Assembly (NCBI GenBank): GCA_012064415.1
Contig: SSNU01000226.1
Span: 232,913 to 296,912, forward strand
DNA from: Gyrodactylus bullatarudis
Lineage: Eukaryota > Platyhelminthes > Monogenea > Gyrodactylidea > Gyrodactylidae
Direction: 5' to 3'
Length of the DNA stretch: 64,000 nt
The position numbers and the translations under genes were made by a program. The notes below the pieces were generated by a model that worked only from the letters and a program-made list of their open reading frames with translations, searched no databases and had not been told where the DNA came from. This document shows, piece by piece, positions 47,231 through 61,619 of this stretch (within the stretch, counting starts at the first letter, position 1; the number at the start of each line of letters is the position of its first letter).

Positions 47231-48069
47231 TAATGAATTTCTCTATGGGATATTCGGACGTGTATGTAAGTATACGTAAATATTTAAAATTAATTAGAAT
47301 TGATTGGTTATCGGCTTCAGCCAACTTCTCAGGGTTTTCATCAAGGTTTCTAGTTTCCTTTTCACAAACAAGTTTCAAATTTTACAGGAATCACGTAAAA
47401 ACTACTGATCGCAAAAAGAGCAAAGGAGTTTTAAAATCCCTTCTTAATTGCTATTTCTGATTGAAGACAAAAGAAGGAATATTTATCATTTCATTGTGTA
47501 ATAGTCCTGCAATCTCCAGCAATAGAAATACAAGGGAAAAGTTGAAAGCAGAAAAAAGCATATCTCTTAATGAGAAGGACATCCTTTTTCTGGTTTCCAA
47601 TTTCCACCCAAACAAACTTTTCTCCTGTCGTAAATAACCAGGGAGTGGGAAAAAAGAAAATTTATATTTCTGAGTGTTTGATGGCAAAGAATTATCAGAA
47701 ATTCTTCTCCTATTTCTCTCCCCTTTTAGTTCTGTTGAAATCTTGTTTGTTCTTGACTTTTAATATAATTGACAGACATCCTTTTCCAATGTGTTATCGA
47801 ATTCGATCAACTAGCTACAAGTTGTATTTTGCCAGAATTGAATTTTGAGATTTCAATTAAACTTTTGCAATAGTACAAATCTCTAGGTATGAAAGGCTAG
47901 AAGATAACTTTTGTCTACCAAAAGACAGGTTATTTGAAAGTGGTAGAGTTTTCTCTCAATAAAACTCAAATTATCTTGATTTTATGAATTTTTGAAGTAA
48001 GATTTGTTTAGTTTTGCTCAATACCTGTGAGTTATGAACCAAAAATTACTTTTTCTGTCTACCCCTTTT

Positions 48070-48454
48070 TACTGATTAAACGTACAATGTGTACACTGTT
48101 AACTTTATGTTCGGGAAATAAGTCTCATCTATTTTAATGGTCTTTAAGTCTTTTAGTTTGAGAAAAGTTCGAATATAATATTCATTTATTTGTTATTCCA
48201 TGAAAAACTTTTATAGGACCTAGAATTGCAAAAAACTTTATTTCTTCTGCATTTCCCCCTATTTGACAGGCATTCAGTGGCACAATCATACCTCAACATT
48301 CTTTGGCCCCATGAAAATGAGGCTTCCTTTGAGGCAGTTTGGATAGATAGAGAATCTCTATGAGAATAATAAGTCTCATCTATTTTAATGGTCTTTAAGT
48401 CTTTTAGTTTGAGAAAAGTTCGAATATAATATTCATTTATTTGTTATTCCATGA
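48070..48454 (+). repeat. Duplicated 297-bp block with a second 88-bp partial repeat
   Basis: 48070-48366 is nearly identical to 50510-50806, the interior and inner left arm of the element at 50383-51349. Directly after it, 48367-48454 repeats 48115-48206 (ATAAGTCTCATCTATTTTAA to TTATTCCATGAA). It therefore looks like a rearranged fragment of that element. Confidence 0.85.
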
Positions 48455-50382
48455 AGAGCCGGCCCAATAAGACCTTGAAAATGATACAAAAATATATAAA
48501 TAATACCTTTAGAATAGCAAGCGCATCTAAATAGGAACCGAAACTCAATGGCCAGTGGTACAAATTCAAATTTAATTTTTCACCAAAACTTTAAATGATG
48601 AAAATATGGATACAATGTTCGAGCTTTCTTAGTAATTCAGCTGGCGACTCTCAAACTAAAATGGACTGAAAAGAAAAAATTGCTTGTTTAATATATTTTC
48701 TGTGAGTATTTTACATGCCTTTTCTCTAGTTAGTACTCGTTGATAGATTACATAAATTGTTATAATTCTAATGGCCACCCTCTTTTGAGAAACTCCGATA
48801 AAATTATATTTTTTTTCGATCTATTCCTACAGAAATATGTATAATAATACGTAAAGGTAGGAAAATTTAGGATTATGGGTGGTTGACTGTTCATGCAAAT
48901 GAAGATGCATATAATTTTAAAGAGAATTATTTATCGGTTTTTAAGTGGAATTTACATATGAGGACTATTGAATAACACATTTAATAATTTATTACATGAA
49001 TAAAACCCAGGTTTGGACCTTATTCAATACGCTTCATAGAGAAGTACGATTAAATAGTTATCTTTATTTTTTATTGGGAACATTATTCGTCTTGTCTTCA
49101 AATCCTCAACCTCTTCCAACTCAACACCAGAAAAAAATTTTTCCAAGAAGCTCGGCACTACAACAAAGTGAAATTTTAACCTTATACGACCAGTATGTTT
49201 TGTTTGTGGAAATTTTAACTTGAATGAACTTGAAATTGTTTATCACTATATTTTTCTTCAAACAGTAGAAGTAAGTAACATGATCTTCATCATATTTGAA
49301 TTCTTGATTAAAAAATTGAAATTCTTTGTAAAAATCATAGATTCTCAACTTAATATGAACCAACTTGTGTTTCTTAACAGATTTTAGGTTCACAAATAAA
49401 AGATGATAGATTATCAGAATCCGATAAAACAAATTTCAATAGAATCGTCCACATGAACTAACTTTAGGATTAAGAAATTGAATTAACCAAGAGCATTTGA
49501 ATTTTTCACGGATTTAATACACTTGTGTGTGGGCCTTCAATTCATGGCGATCATAATACCTTTTTTGGTTTTTTTTACCTTCATTACTTTCCAAAATAAC
49601 AATGTCTCAATTCATTATTGACAGAAATCTTATTTATCCGTTTGATGAATTTCTATCAAAAAGTAAGAAGTCCCTTTCTACATAGAAATAGTGCCATAAA
49701 CTTTATGAATGAATGATTTTTTTGATTCAATAAAAAAATATTATAAAAATCATCGTCAAAGCTAAAGTACATGGAACTATTCTCTAAAGTCTTACAAACT
49801 ACTCGAATTAAATGATTTTATTTCAGTTAAATCAACTGTTAAATCCTACAGAGAGTAAAGGATGAGTCTGTACACATCTCTACTTTTGGCTATTCTTGCA
49901 GATAAAAGAAATATTTGATTTTCTTCCAAAAAAGAAAATTTAAACAATAAAAAATTATTATATATAGGGAGATCTGAGATCGAATTATAAATAATAACAA
50001 TCCAAAATAACAATAAAATGAAATTAATTCTTTCTATGGTGTACTGACGAGTCCTAATAAGGACAAATCTCATTTAGATCTGCCACCTTGAGTTCAATAT
50101 AATTAGACTCTCTTATGGAATTGAAACTTGCTTATCCGAATTCTGAACAATCTAGGTGTGGAGAGAAAATCTCCATCTAGTTAGATTCACATGGATAAAG
50201 AAATAACCAGTGACAACACTTTGCTAGTAGGTTTTATGTCTAAAAACAATTAAATTAGGTATTTAACATACTTTTAAAAACAAAAATAAATACCCCAAAG
50301 GGTGCAAAGTGAGTATCTAATCCATCATTCTGTAAAGAAATAATACAGACAGTGTTCTAAACGTTGGACTCTCAATGCATAT

Positions 50383-51349
50383 GTTACGTTCAAAGTGGAA
50401 ACTCGTACAGTGTATACACTGAACGTACAGTGTGTACACTGTACAACTAATTGGTCAATGTGGAAACTCGGTGTACACATTGAACGGTTGATGGTGTACA
50501 CTTTGAATATACTGATTAAACGTACAATGTGTACACTGTTAACTTTATGTTCGGGAAATAAGTCTCATCTATTTTAATGGTCTTTAAGTCTTTTAGTTTA
50601 AGAAAAGTTCGAATATAATATTCATTTATTTGTTATTCCATGAAAAACTTTTATAGGACCTAGAATTGCAAAAAACTTTATTTCTTCTGCATTTCCCCCT
50701 ATTTGACAGGCATTCAGTGGCACAATCATACCTCAACATTCTTTGGCCCCATGAAAATGAGGCTTCCTTTGAGGCAGTTTGGATAGATAGAGAATCTCTA
50801 TGAGAAATCCTTCAGGGACTTCTTTGCGATTTTCAAGAGGTTCTCATCTTCATTTAATAGCATTTTGGATGCCCTGACTTTAGTGATAAGATTGTAATAT
50901 TCCATATTGTTAAGTCTTGATGAATTTTGGGTTGATAACTTGAAACTATATCAAGTGAGAAACCTACACCTTTTTGACGCATTGTAGAGGTTTCTCAAAT
51001 TAAGACTTATGGGTTACATAAGACGAATACACTGTGGTCGAAAACTTGAAACTTAATCGAAGGGTAAAACACTTACTTTTTCTTACTTGAATGCACACAA
51101 ACCAGTTGATATCTGCATGGGATTATTGGAAACTGCTATTTATTCAAAAAAATTGGACTTAAAACTTGTAATTCAAGATTTAAAAAAAATTTCCAGTGTT
51201 CACATTGTACGTTTAATCAGTATATTCAAATTGTACACCATCAACCGTTCAATGTGTACACCGAGTTTCCACATTGACCAATTAGTTGTACAGTGTACAC
51301 ACTGTACGTTCAGTGTATACACTGTACGAGTTTCCACTTTGAACGTAAC
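50383..51349. mobile_element. 967-bp transposon-like element with 156-bp inverted repeats
   Basis: The left arm (50383-50538) and right arm (51194-51349) are almost perfect complements. They begin GTTACGTTCAAAGTGGAAAC and carry repeated GTACA(C/G)TGT motifs, many near-palindromic such as GTACAGTGTGTACACTGTAC. The 655-bp interior has no recognised protein but shares a 297-bp block with 48070-48366. It is probably a non-autonomous DNA transposon; the superfamily is unknown and no target duplication is certain. Confidence 0.85.
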
Positions 51350-52418
51350 ACATGTAAAGAAGCTAAGGTATTGTTCCTCTGTTTACTTATTCTTTTGTTC
51401 AATTGATCATCAAACCCGTTTCCAAAACAATGGTGAGATATCACAGGAATATTAAATTTATTGTAAATTTTACAGTGTAAAAGTATTAAAACTTCATCAA
51501 TTGTTCTCTACTTTTCACATAAGGATTCATTGAGTTCCCGTGATTGAAAGATATAATCCTTGATAACTTTTCCATTTGTTGGTAAACATAGTGAGATACA
51601 TCTCATAGGTTCAGGTGTTTCAAGATTATTTGATGAATTCTTGGTTGTACTTTGCGATAATATTTACAGCCTGTGAGAATTTCTGGTTTTTTAAAAACAT
51701 TAAAATTTAATAATTTCATGAATCAGTGTGCAAGTTTCAAAAAATTCAAAAAGATTTTTTCACGCTTCTTTAATACACAATCGAAATCTCCTCTAGCCTA
51801 TAACCTTTGGATCAACATTATCTTCATAACCAACTGTCACCTGTCAAAAACCAGTCCTAATACTCATGATACATGACTCAGGATCGATTCTCGGGTACAG
51901 TAGTTGTCTCAATAAAGAAATTTTGTTTCATTACTAGGTTAGAGAGAATTTTTAAGTCGAAATTTCTAACTTCTCTCCATTGAACTAGAGTTAATTCCAA
52001 ACTTATCCCTGTTCACCAAAAAATAGAGATCTGTAAGTACTCTACTTTTGGAATATCTAAAACAAATAATTCTTACGCCTTGTGGAATTTTTATGCCTAA
52101 TTTCTAGAATCAGTACAATAAAGATAACTGAATATTGAGCCTCTTCATCTAATGATACCTTTATAAATAAAATAATTCAGTCAAAAAGAGATAGGTTCAT
52201 TAAACTTAATTAGGGTTTGCATACCATGCTAAAGTACTTGAAAAAAAGTGTCCTTGTGACTCATTACAATATTAGATGAGAAACATGTGTGCATATTGGA
52301 TTTGGCAGGATTTTCTTCTTGTTAATAACATGTAGTCTTTCTCATAGAAGAATACAGTGCATTTCTTGTAAGCTGAAAAAAAATTTTTTTATCGATCCTG
52401 TTGAAATTGTCTCATTGT

Positions 52419-52615
52419 AATAATTATAATTATAATAATAATTATTATTATAATTATTACCCCCGCTAAAAGCAAACATGAAGGGTTTCCTATTAGTAAC
52501 GGGTTTGGCAAATACTGCCATCTATAACTGATATTTACCGGATCATGGGAAGGAACTGCCTCGGAAACAAAGCAGGAGTAGAAGCGCGGGATTCTCATGT
52601 TCCACCGAATCTTTA
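52419..52615 (-). mobile_element. GC-richer insert ending in an (ATT/TAA)n tail, SINE/non-LTR-like
   Basis: About 150 bp clearly richer in GC than its surroundings (TAGAAGCGCGGGATTCTC; CGGATCATGGGAAGG). On the minus strand it ends in a TAATAATTATAAT microsatellite at 52419-52462. A unique body with a simple-repeat 3' tail is typical of SINE or non-LTR insertions. No box A/B or RT is seen. Confidence 0.4.
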
Positions 52616-55600
52616 TCTTAAATTAAAAATTCGAGATTTTAGATTAGGTTCGATCCAGACCAAGAAAGATTATTCTCATTTTATATTTTTCAGGCCATAC
52701 TGTTAGTTAGAGTTTTAAAAATCAATTACTTTTGTTAGTTTTCCTTTTTAGTTTTGAAACTCTCAAGATCTCCTAAAATTTGTCTGTAAAATACCCTGAG
52801 GTTTCTTCTTTTCGAATCAATTGTCTAAAATATTTTCTAAAATCAGACAAGGAAAAAAAACCTTTCCTCTATAATTAATTCAACTTGAGATTTCAAGACA
52901 ACTTCAAATTATTGTTTTTTATTATTATTTTTGTATCGAATATTTCCTTCCTAGTCTCTTGGAGAATTTCCCCAAGTTTTTTTTCTTTATTTCATTTTTT
53001 TCTCGATTAGCTATATTTATGTAATCAGAGAGTCACAAGTGTATTAGTCTAATACTTTTCGTTAAACTACCGTCCAAATTTAAATAAATCTTCTCAACAA
53101 AATCAATCAAGAACTAAAATAATAACTAAACTTAGTTGATCCTGAATAAGCAAGAATAGACGTAGTTCTTCTTGAATTTTTTATTACATACATAATATGT
53201 ATTACATATCCTATTTTAAATTATCACTGGACCATATACATTGTGGCCGCACATTGTACATTGGAATTTATAAATTATAGAAGATTCTTCTCTTCAGGTT
53301 TGAGTAAATCCTTAAAGATCAAACTTAATAGTCTCAGTGTTTTGAATAAATTTTTCAATCGTACATTAATGTAATTTTAGTTATTTCATGGATTAGTTTG
53401 ACAAGCTTTTATCAAGAAACGATAAATCGTTACTTAAATTTTACTACCTAATTTTAAATCGTTAGAATCATATCATAAAAACTTTTGTGACATATTTAAG
53501 GTCCAAACTAGACTATTCAGATGTTCCCAAAACATTTTTATTCAGGTTCATGCTGATGACGAATATGCAATTTTTTTCAAAAACCAACCTTTAGTTTAGG
53601 AGTTATTGATACAAAGAAACGAACAATTTTGGACCCTGAAAATAGTATTTATATTTTTTATATATTTGTCTATTTTTTCACGAGTCATTCTTAAATTATC
53701 ATAATTGATAAGTAGCGCAGTAATCTTGTTAATTTTATTATTTTGGATATGATGATTAGAATTTCAATACGAATTAGTCGGTACCATTCTTTCTATTCTT
53801 AGCTTTCTGATAACCGAAAAAATTCTGCTATTTCTATTCCCCTATTTCTGCCCTATAGATAGTTATAGGCTATAACTTATAGCTCATTCGAAAGAATATT
53901 GGCTCTTCTTTCAGAAATGTGGCCAATAAATTATTTTTAGTTTCTGTTAGACAGAATTATGGCTTGATAAAATTACCTGTCCCATATATGACCCACTGGG
54001 GCTTGAAGGGTTAAGAAACTCACACTCATAAGTTATAAATCCATGGAATGCTTATTTATGATTCATATGACATAAAATCTTGAGAATCTTCCAATGGTAT
54101 TCCAGAAAAACCTGTTCAATTCAGTGATTAGTATGATTATAAAAATTTCAGATTAACATGAATAAAATCTAATTTTTTCTCATTACATTATTTAGAATTG
54201 ATATAATAGAAATGAAAGATTTCCACAGTTTTTTTGAATATAACTCGATTTTTTTCAGGTGACTTTATGTTTCTAAAATAAAATCGTTATCTAAATTTTA
54301 ATCAAATATATTTCATATCTGATTTTAGTTGAAACAATAATTAGCATTCAGGGAAATAATACAGTTTGGGTGTGTTTTCAACCAAAAAAGAGAGTAAACG
54401 TTACTGCACCCAGGGCAATTTTCCGCTACCCAAAAATCCAATCATACTTGTTGTAATCACAAGATTAGAAATTATTCCAAAGACACAGAAAAATTGCTTT
54501 CTGATATAATACGTTTTTTGACAACTTAGCATATAAATGCCTACATGTACTTATTTTCGACATGATTTATTCATTCTATATAAGCAATAAAAATTTAAAT
54601 TTCAGACTGCAAGAAAATTACTTTTTAGAAAAATCTAGGCTGACATTTTCTTGCGTATAATAAGAACCATAGTAGAATAATAAGTTTCTGTCCAACTAAA
54701 GCCATTAGTTGCGGAAGAACTGGATGGGCTAGAACACATTCATTCATTTAAAGTTATATAATTGAGAAGGCCTCTTATTCTTCAAAATTTTCATTGAATT
54801 TAATCAGTAGTTTTGATTTTGAAAAAAATATGATTTTAGCTGAAAATAGTATTTTTAACTTGAACAGGAAAAAAAATAGTTTTCAAATAATTTTTGAAGA
54901 TTTATGAAAACGGCTGCATTTTGTTTACTAAAGTCTACTCAAGATGAGAATTTAATTCATCACTCATTTTATATCTATTCAGGCTTGAGTAGTAGCGGCT
55001 TTTATCAATCTTATTTAAAGTTTAACATAAAAAAGCTTTTTGATTAAAAAATCAGAAATAATTTTAATCTTGATTGATCAATATTAAAAAACAGTTTTAT
55101 AATTGGCGTGTATATTCGTTCTGTTTTTGAGTTTATCTAGGAAATTTACCTAGATTGATATTCGCTCTGGCTCTTCTATTTTCTATGCACTTGAGTAAAA
55201 TTTTTATCTAGATTGTATCTAGTTTTAAAAAAATCATCTAATAAGAGTAGAGAAAAGCATTAATTTATTTTCGATAATTTGCTCTATCAATGCAATAGGG
55301 CATCTTAATTCTGTATTGTACAGTGTATACCACTCATTGTTGTTCTTTGATTCATTTACATGTATTTATGCCCACAAGTATTACGTATGTATTGAATCCA
55401 AAATTTATTTTTGTTATCCAAAGTAAATTTTACAAAGATGATCTGTGTATATGAATGAATTCCGATACTTCCTTAAGAGAGATACACAAATTTCTATCAA
55501 AATGTAATAAATTGTCGCTATAATAAATAAAAGACACATAGGAAAGATATCTAAGAGAGAGCAACAAAAGTCCAACATAAAAATGGAATCCCTTCCATGA

Positions 55601-56160
55601 ACTGCTAATGAAATGTAGATTCAATGTTTGTGTGTCTGTGTGTGAAAAAGAGAGAAACCTTGCAAATATCATTATTATTATTAATAATTTGGTTTGAATA
55701 AACAAAAATTGTATTTTATCTCTGTCCAGCCTCCTATATTCTTATTTACATCTATAAACTGAATCTTCCTTTTAAATCAAGAAACCGTAATGTACATGAA
55801 TGTATCGAGTTGAATCAATGACTTGAATCACATTTCCTTTTTCAAATTGATAGGAAAAACATGTTGCATTTAATTTCACAATATGATCAAGGCTAGGAGC
55901 ATTAGTAGGAGATTTTAAACTAAACTAAACCCAAAAGGTTCAAAATATGGTGCTGGTAGGTTTTAGATTTGATCCAAACTTTACTATGGCATAATGGTTT
56001 GATCATTTTTCCATTGAATGCGAGAATCCTTTGGTTAGAAAGTCTCATGGCGCTACAATTTTTAAGTGCTGTACCATTTGTATAAGAACTCATTCTAAAA
56101 TACCTCCGTAGGTATCCTACTATCAAAAAGGTATTCATATCCTCTCTACCTCTCTAAAAA
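52616..56160. other. Gene-free AT-rich stretch
   Basis: I find no gene, recognisable transposon or strong repeat. Small open frames at 55.4-56.1 kb are unsupported. Confidence 0.4.
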
Positions 56161-56174
56161 GGTTTTTCAAACTA

Positions 56175-56450
56175 AGGTTGGTTGATATGAAGTTGGGAAT
56201 CTACGATTTTTACAGAAATCTCGATTTTTTCATAAATAGTTCAAATTTTTTAAAGATTTTTTGGAATCCTACTCATGTTGCCCACTCTTAATGATTGAAG
56301 AAAAAAATTCTGGAAAAAAAATTTTCTATGAAAAATATGATCATTTTTCAAATTTCGATTTGGCGCAAAAATTCCATTATTTTGAACTTTGAACATGGAA
56401 CTCAAAATTTTTATTGATTTGAAAATGGGATTGTCGCCAAAATATGTTTT
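56175..56450 (+). repeat. Fold-back family, left half only
   Basis: The order of landmarks matches the left arm of the complete elements: TTGATATGAAGTTGGGAATC, GATTTTTACAGAAATCTCG, GATTTGGCGCAAAAATTCC, then TTTATTGATTT. No right arm follows. Confidence 0.6.
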
Positions 56451-58057
56451 TTAAGATCTTAAAATCAATAAACAAGACGAGACATCCCAGGTTTCTTTTA
56501 TTGTAAGTTAAAATTATTTTCAGAGATTTTGAATAATTAAAAATCAAGAAGATCGGATGACATGAGTTTTTAATCAACGAAATAATTACACGACAGTTAC
56601 ATGTTATACATGTAAAGAGTCTCTAATAAAAAATCAGTCACCCCTTGTAAGTAGTTGGACCATCTTTTTGCTATTGAACTCCTAAAAATAAAACTACGTT
56701 GGAAATAAATTTTTTCAATAATTTTAACACAATTTGAAATACTTTATACCATTGAATCCATTTTACGATCGGGTATTTCAAAATTACCAAAATTGAATTC
56801 CTGAAGTCTACCCCTAATGAGTAGTTATGATTGGCCAAAGGCCATTTATTGAGAATGACTTACACTACTATCTATACTTTATCTATTCTGCCTAAAATGA
56901 TGTTTTAGCCCCAAAATAACTTTTCATTACTAATGACTCATTAGTAATGAGGGATTGACGGTTCACCAAGGCCAATGCAATCTTCTGTTATCTATGGATG
57001 CTTTATCTAATGGATATTTTATTGATAGATTGTACATGGGTGTCAATAAAAGAGGATCTTTCAATTAAATTTAGGATCATGTAAATAGAATCAATGTGTA
57101 CTGTACTAATAATAAATCCATCATGATTACCACACATTAGATAATTACAATACTATTATATTGGATAGAAGAGAGAATAGAACAGAACAGCAATTATTGT
57201 TATTACTACCAAACAGTCGTAACTATAACCCATATTATTTTATCCCCCATAAGGTCAGGTTCATCCAGCGACATTCATGTATTCGTTTTTACATGAATAC
57301 ATCAAAAAGAAGTAAATAAACAAAGTAGATCTTAATCCAGAATCCATAATTTATTCTAGGGGGGACAATGAATTTGTTTTGTCTTTTGACACTTTTGTTC
57401 TAGGGCTGTATATTTTTGATAAATGAAAATTTTATTAGAATACACACCCAGCTGCGTACTATGAAGTTACAAAATTTTTAAAAATCTATGTACATTTCAG
57501 GAAATGAAAAACATGATATCTCTTTTTCTCCAAAATTTAATTATGATTTGTACTTCTTGCCTTATTTTGAAGTAAAATCATCTTATTGATCCAATATTTA
57601 TGTACCTCGAACTATAAGATTATAAAATACTAAGAAAAAAGTAGAGTTGTAAAATAGAATAGAGCTATAGCTGATTTGGTTGAGATATATCTTTAAGATA
57701 TTTGCGCCATCATATTTAGCAGTAATTTATCTAAATAATTGACAGACTGATGGCTAGAGTGGGTCTCTCCTGGAATTTTAACCTTACAATCAGCTAATAT
57801 TAAATCTAAATTATCAAATAGAAATAATTTCCAAAATTAAAATTTGATTAATTTAAAAGGTCTTGTCTACTCTTACCTTCCTCATAAGTTCAGAGACAAA
57901 TAACAGTAATTTAAAAAGCTTTAGTTAATAATACATGAAACACAAGTGAGCTTGATAATAAATTATGTAATGAATAATAATATGGTCTGAATGAGATAGG
58001 AAAACCCTAATTAAAACTTGAATTATGTATCTAAAATATTTAATCAAAAATACATAA

Positions 58058-58779
58058 AGCTATTCTCGATGAATTTGGGAATATATATGATTTTTATAAA
58101 AATCTCATTTTTTCATCAAGGTATCGAAATTTTTAAAAGATTTTTTTATAACTGATTCAAAATGTACTGATTTTAGAAAAAAAAATTTGAATGAAAATTT
58201 TTTTTGGAAAATTTTAGAGACATTTTTAAATTCGAGATGGCGCAATTTTTCATTTATTTAAACTTAGAGTTGAAAATTTTTGTTGATTTCAAGGTCTGAG
58301 AGAAATCAAAAGTTATTTTTCAGGATCATCATTAGACAAAGAAAATAATTACTCTTATTCATTTTTTCGATAAAACACACCATTTAGGTGCGAAAATCTA
58401 CTTCCCATTTTTCGATCATTTTTACTGCTTGGAAATTGATAAACCGGGGTGATCCAAGATCATTTCAACATTACGGGTTTTATCATAAATTGAATAAGAG
58501 TAAATATTTTCTTTGTCTAATGATGATACTGAAAAATAACTTTTGATTTCTCTCAGACCTTGAAATCAAAAAAATTTTCAACTCAAAGATTTCAAAAATT
58601 CGAATCTTAAAATGTCTCTAAAATTTTCCAAAAAAAAATTTTGTTCAAATTTTTTTCTAAAATCAGTAAAAGTGTACATTTTAAATCAGTTATAAAAAAA
58701 TCTTTTAAAAATTTCGATACCCTGATGAAAAAATGAGATTTTTGTAAAATTCATATACAAAAATTCATCGAACATAGCT
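58058..58779. repeat. 722-bp fold-back element, about 315-bp inverted arms
   Basis: The left arm (about 58058-58373) and right arm (about 58478-58779) are reverse complements with scattered changes. They start AGCTATTCTCGATGAATTTG and include TTTTTTCATCAAGGTATCG and GATTTCAAGGTCTGAGAG. The size and order of motifs match the element at 19438-20168, so both belong to one family in different subfamilies. Confidence 0.85.
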
Positions 58780-59949
58780 GTAGTTTGACAGAATTCTCTT
58801 AGAAGTTTGATTCTGATAGGAAAGATTAACAAGACTTTAGAATTCTGAGGTGAATTTGATTTTTTAATTTTGATAAAAAGCCATTAGTTGACTGGATGCA
58901 ACTGATTTGAACGCTAATTTGAAGATGTTAATTTTGAAATTTTTCATCAAGAATCTTACGGAGTTATGAATAACTTATCCGATAAACTTAGTAAACTTCG
59001 AAATCTATGATTTCTACAAAATTCTCAATATATTTTATCAAAAAATTGAAAATCCAGGTTCACTTCTACTCATTAAAATATTTTGAAAAAAGGTTATTCA
59101 GAGTTGGCACCAAATTTTCAAGGGTAAAGGTATCCAAAACGAGATAATAAAACGAATAACGCAATTAAGTTTTCATAACAAAGAACTATCAAATTTTTCA
59201 CGTCGTAGTAAAAGTGATTGAGTTAGGTCCCACTGGAAAACTTTTAGTGAATTTGATTTTCTTGTCTAATTGTGATCCTAAAAACCATTTTTTATTACCA
59301 TCTAACATTAAAGTCAAGATAAAATTTTAACCCAAAATTAAAAAAATGGAACGTTGATAGTAACTAATTAAATGAAGAATTAATATTTTTTTTAAAAATC
59401 ACAGTTTGCTCTTTTCATATCGATTAGATTCAGAGGCTACTATTTATTCTGGAAAGGCAGAAGATTTATAAAATTAATTAACTAACTGTTAGTCTCTTTG
59501 CAGGAATTATGAATGACATTTTCAAATTGCTGAGAGCTAAATATGGGAAACTTGAAAGTGAATTACAATTTTATTTCTTATAAAGGGTAAACTTACATAA
59601 AGGGAAATAAAACCCTTTTTTGGTGAAGAAAGAGGTAGACAAAAAAGTATTTTAATGTTGCTTTCAATAAAAAAACCCAAGAACAACTTGCAAAGGAAAT
59701 GTAAAAGTTTAATTCAGTGATGCCTCTCACGGTATACTTTTTTGATAAGAAATACATAGAGACTCTTCACTAGAAATAGAGAAAGACATAATAATTTATT
59801 AGAAAAAAAAGATAATAAATTCATAACAGGTCTGTATAAAAGTCAGACAAGAGAAAAACCCGTTTCCTACACACTACTGCCGAGAGTGTTTTTTCAAAAT
59901 AAATTCTGCCAAATGAAAGACGCCAATTGACATTATATGAATAACTGAA

Positions 59950-60120
59950 GCTACCTGATTAATATGAAAATGGAATTTTATGGCTTTTACGAAATTCTCA
60001 ATTTTTTCCATGAAGAAATCGAGTTTGATCAAAATCTTTTGGAATCTAAATCATGAAGCCCACTACGATATGAAGAAAAAAACAATCTCTGAAGAAATTA
60101 TTATTTCAAATACTATACCG
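59950..60120 (+). repeat. Fold-back family, left end fragment
   Basis: ATTAATATGAAAATGGAATT, GAAATTCTCAATTTTTTCC and GAAGAAATCGAGTTTGATC match the left end of the 19.4-kb element. Confidence 0.6.
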
Positions 60121-61619
60121 TTACTATGGATTAAGAAGTTTGGATAGAGATTTCAATGAAATAAATGTCCTCTAAAATTTCAGTCGATTTTTGGTCTCAA
60201 GAGAACCAATGAAAATAAAGCTTCATTCACCAAAAACATCTTTCGTTTGTTCTTAAACCCAGCACGAGTTTAAGTCAGCAAGATCAAACTGTATTTCTAA
60301 ATTTTTTTCAATATAAAATTAAACTCGAAATCAAAAAAGAGAAGTATTTAGTCTATGAAACTGAAAAAAAAATCATTAACTAAAAGGCGAATATTCGAGC
60401 ATTGAAAAATAGTACATAATAGACTTGAACGGAATTTTGCAAAATTAATTAAATCGCCCATCTATATGACAAATCTAATCTTCAAGTATTTTAATATGAT
60501 CCCTCGAAATTTCGCTCCAAAATAACTGTCCATGCTTCTGGAATAATATTAAAAAAATTGTGAAAATTTTCAAATTTAGAACGATTTTTATTGTTTTATA
60601 TTTATAATTTTGAATTCACATTATTTCTTTACATAAAATTGTAAAAATGACTTGAATCCTATTAAAATAGTTTTTTTCAATAGCTTAAAACGAAATTAAT
60701 CTTATTTTTAATGAATATTTCAATTTTGATAGGTCAAAGAACGTTTTAAATTTAAAAAGTTTCACAATCTTGTTTATCTTATTCCAGAAGCATGGAAAGG
60801 TTTTTTGAAGCTAGATTTGGTGAGATAATTTTTGAATACTTGAGGAATAGATTTGTCATATCGATGGGCGATTTAAGTAATTTTGCAAAAATTCGTCTAA
60901 GTCTAGTACATAATAGTGTATTAAATTTTTCAAAAACATGTTTGAAATTTCAACGAAGTATATCGAATTATTTCATCTTCAACAAGCTAACAACTAGCTA
61001 TTTGAATTAGGCCTGAAACAGAAAATGACCAGATAAAATTTAAACTACCTAAAAGACTCTAAAAGTTCATCTTCACTCTGTTATTTCGGATGAGTCAATT
61101 CTTTGGTGGAAAGAGAAAGTGATTTTCTTTTCTAACAAAACAACGAAAACAATTTTGTATCCATGTCTAAGAAATCTCTGCGTGAGAAAAATCAGTTTCA
61201 ACGAAAAGAGATGAAACATAGACTCTCTCATTGTTACAAATCATTTTCATAATGAAATATGGCACCCATCTCTTTAGTTGTGATAATAATACAACAATAA
61301 GGGAATGTACTTTAATTTAGTTTTGGCTTAGAAAAAAGGGCTATTTCTCTAGACTTGTTATATTGGTGGAAATCAGAGAGATAAGAAAGCTTAAAGGGAT
61401 AAAGTGAGACATTAATCTCGAAAAATTCTTTTATTTAATTTATAAATAGAAGAAATTAATTTAAAATACAGGGAGGAAGAGAATTAATTAAAACTTTTTT
61501 TTCAAAATATATAAAGAAATAGACAGATAAGTTGAAATCATGTGAGGGTAAGACGCCAAAAAATTTATTCTTGTTGAGAGAGAATGATATAAATCTTGTT
61601 TCTTTATCAATACTCAATC

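Noticed and set aside
52640..52665. GGTTCGATCC resembling a tRNA box B
   Set aside because: No box A or cloverleaf upstream, and the spacing of the consensus is off by one base.
60792..61010. 72-codon open frame
   Set aside because: No similarity, no splice context, and AT-rich composition throughout.
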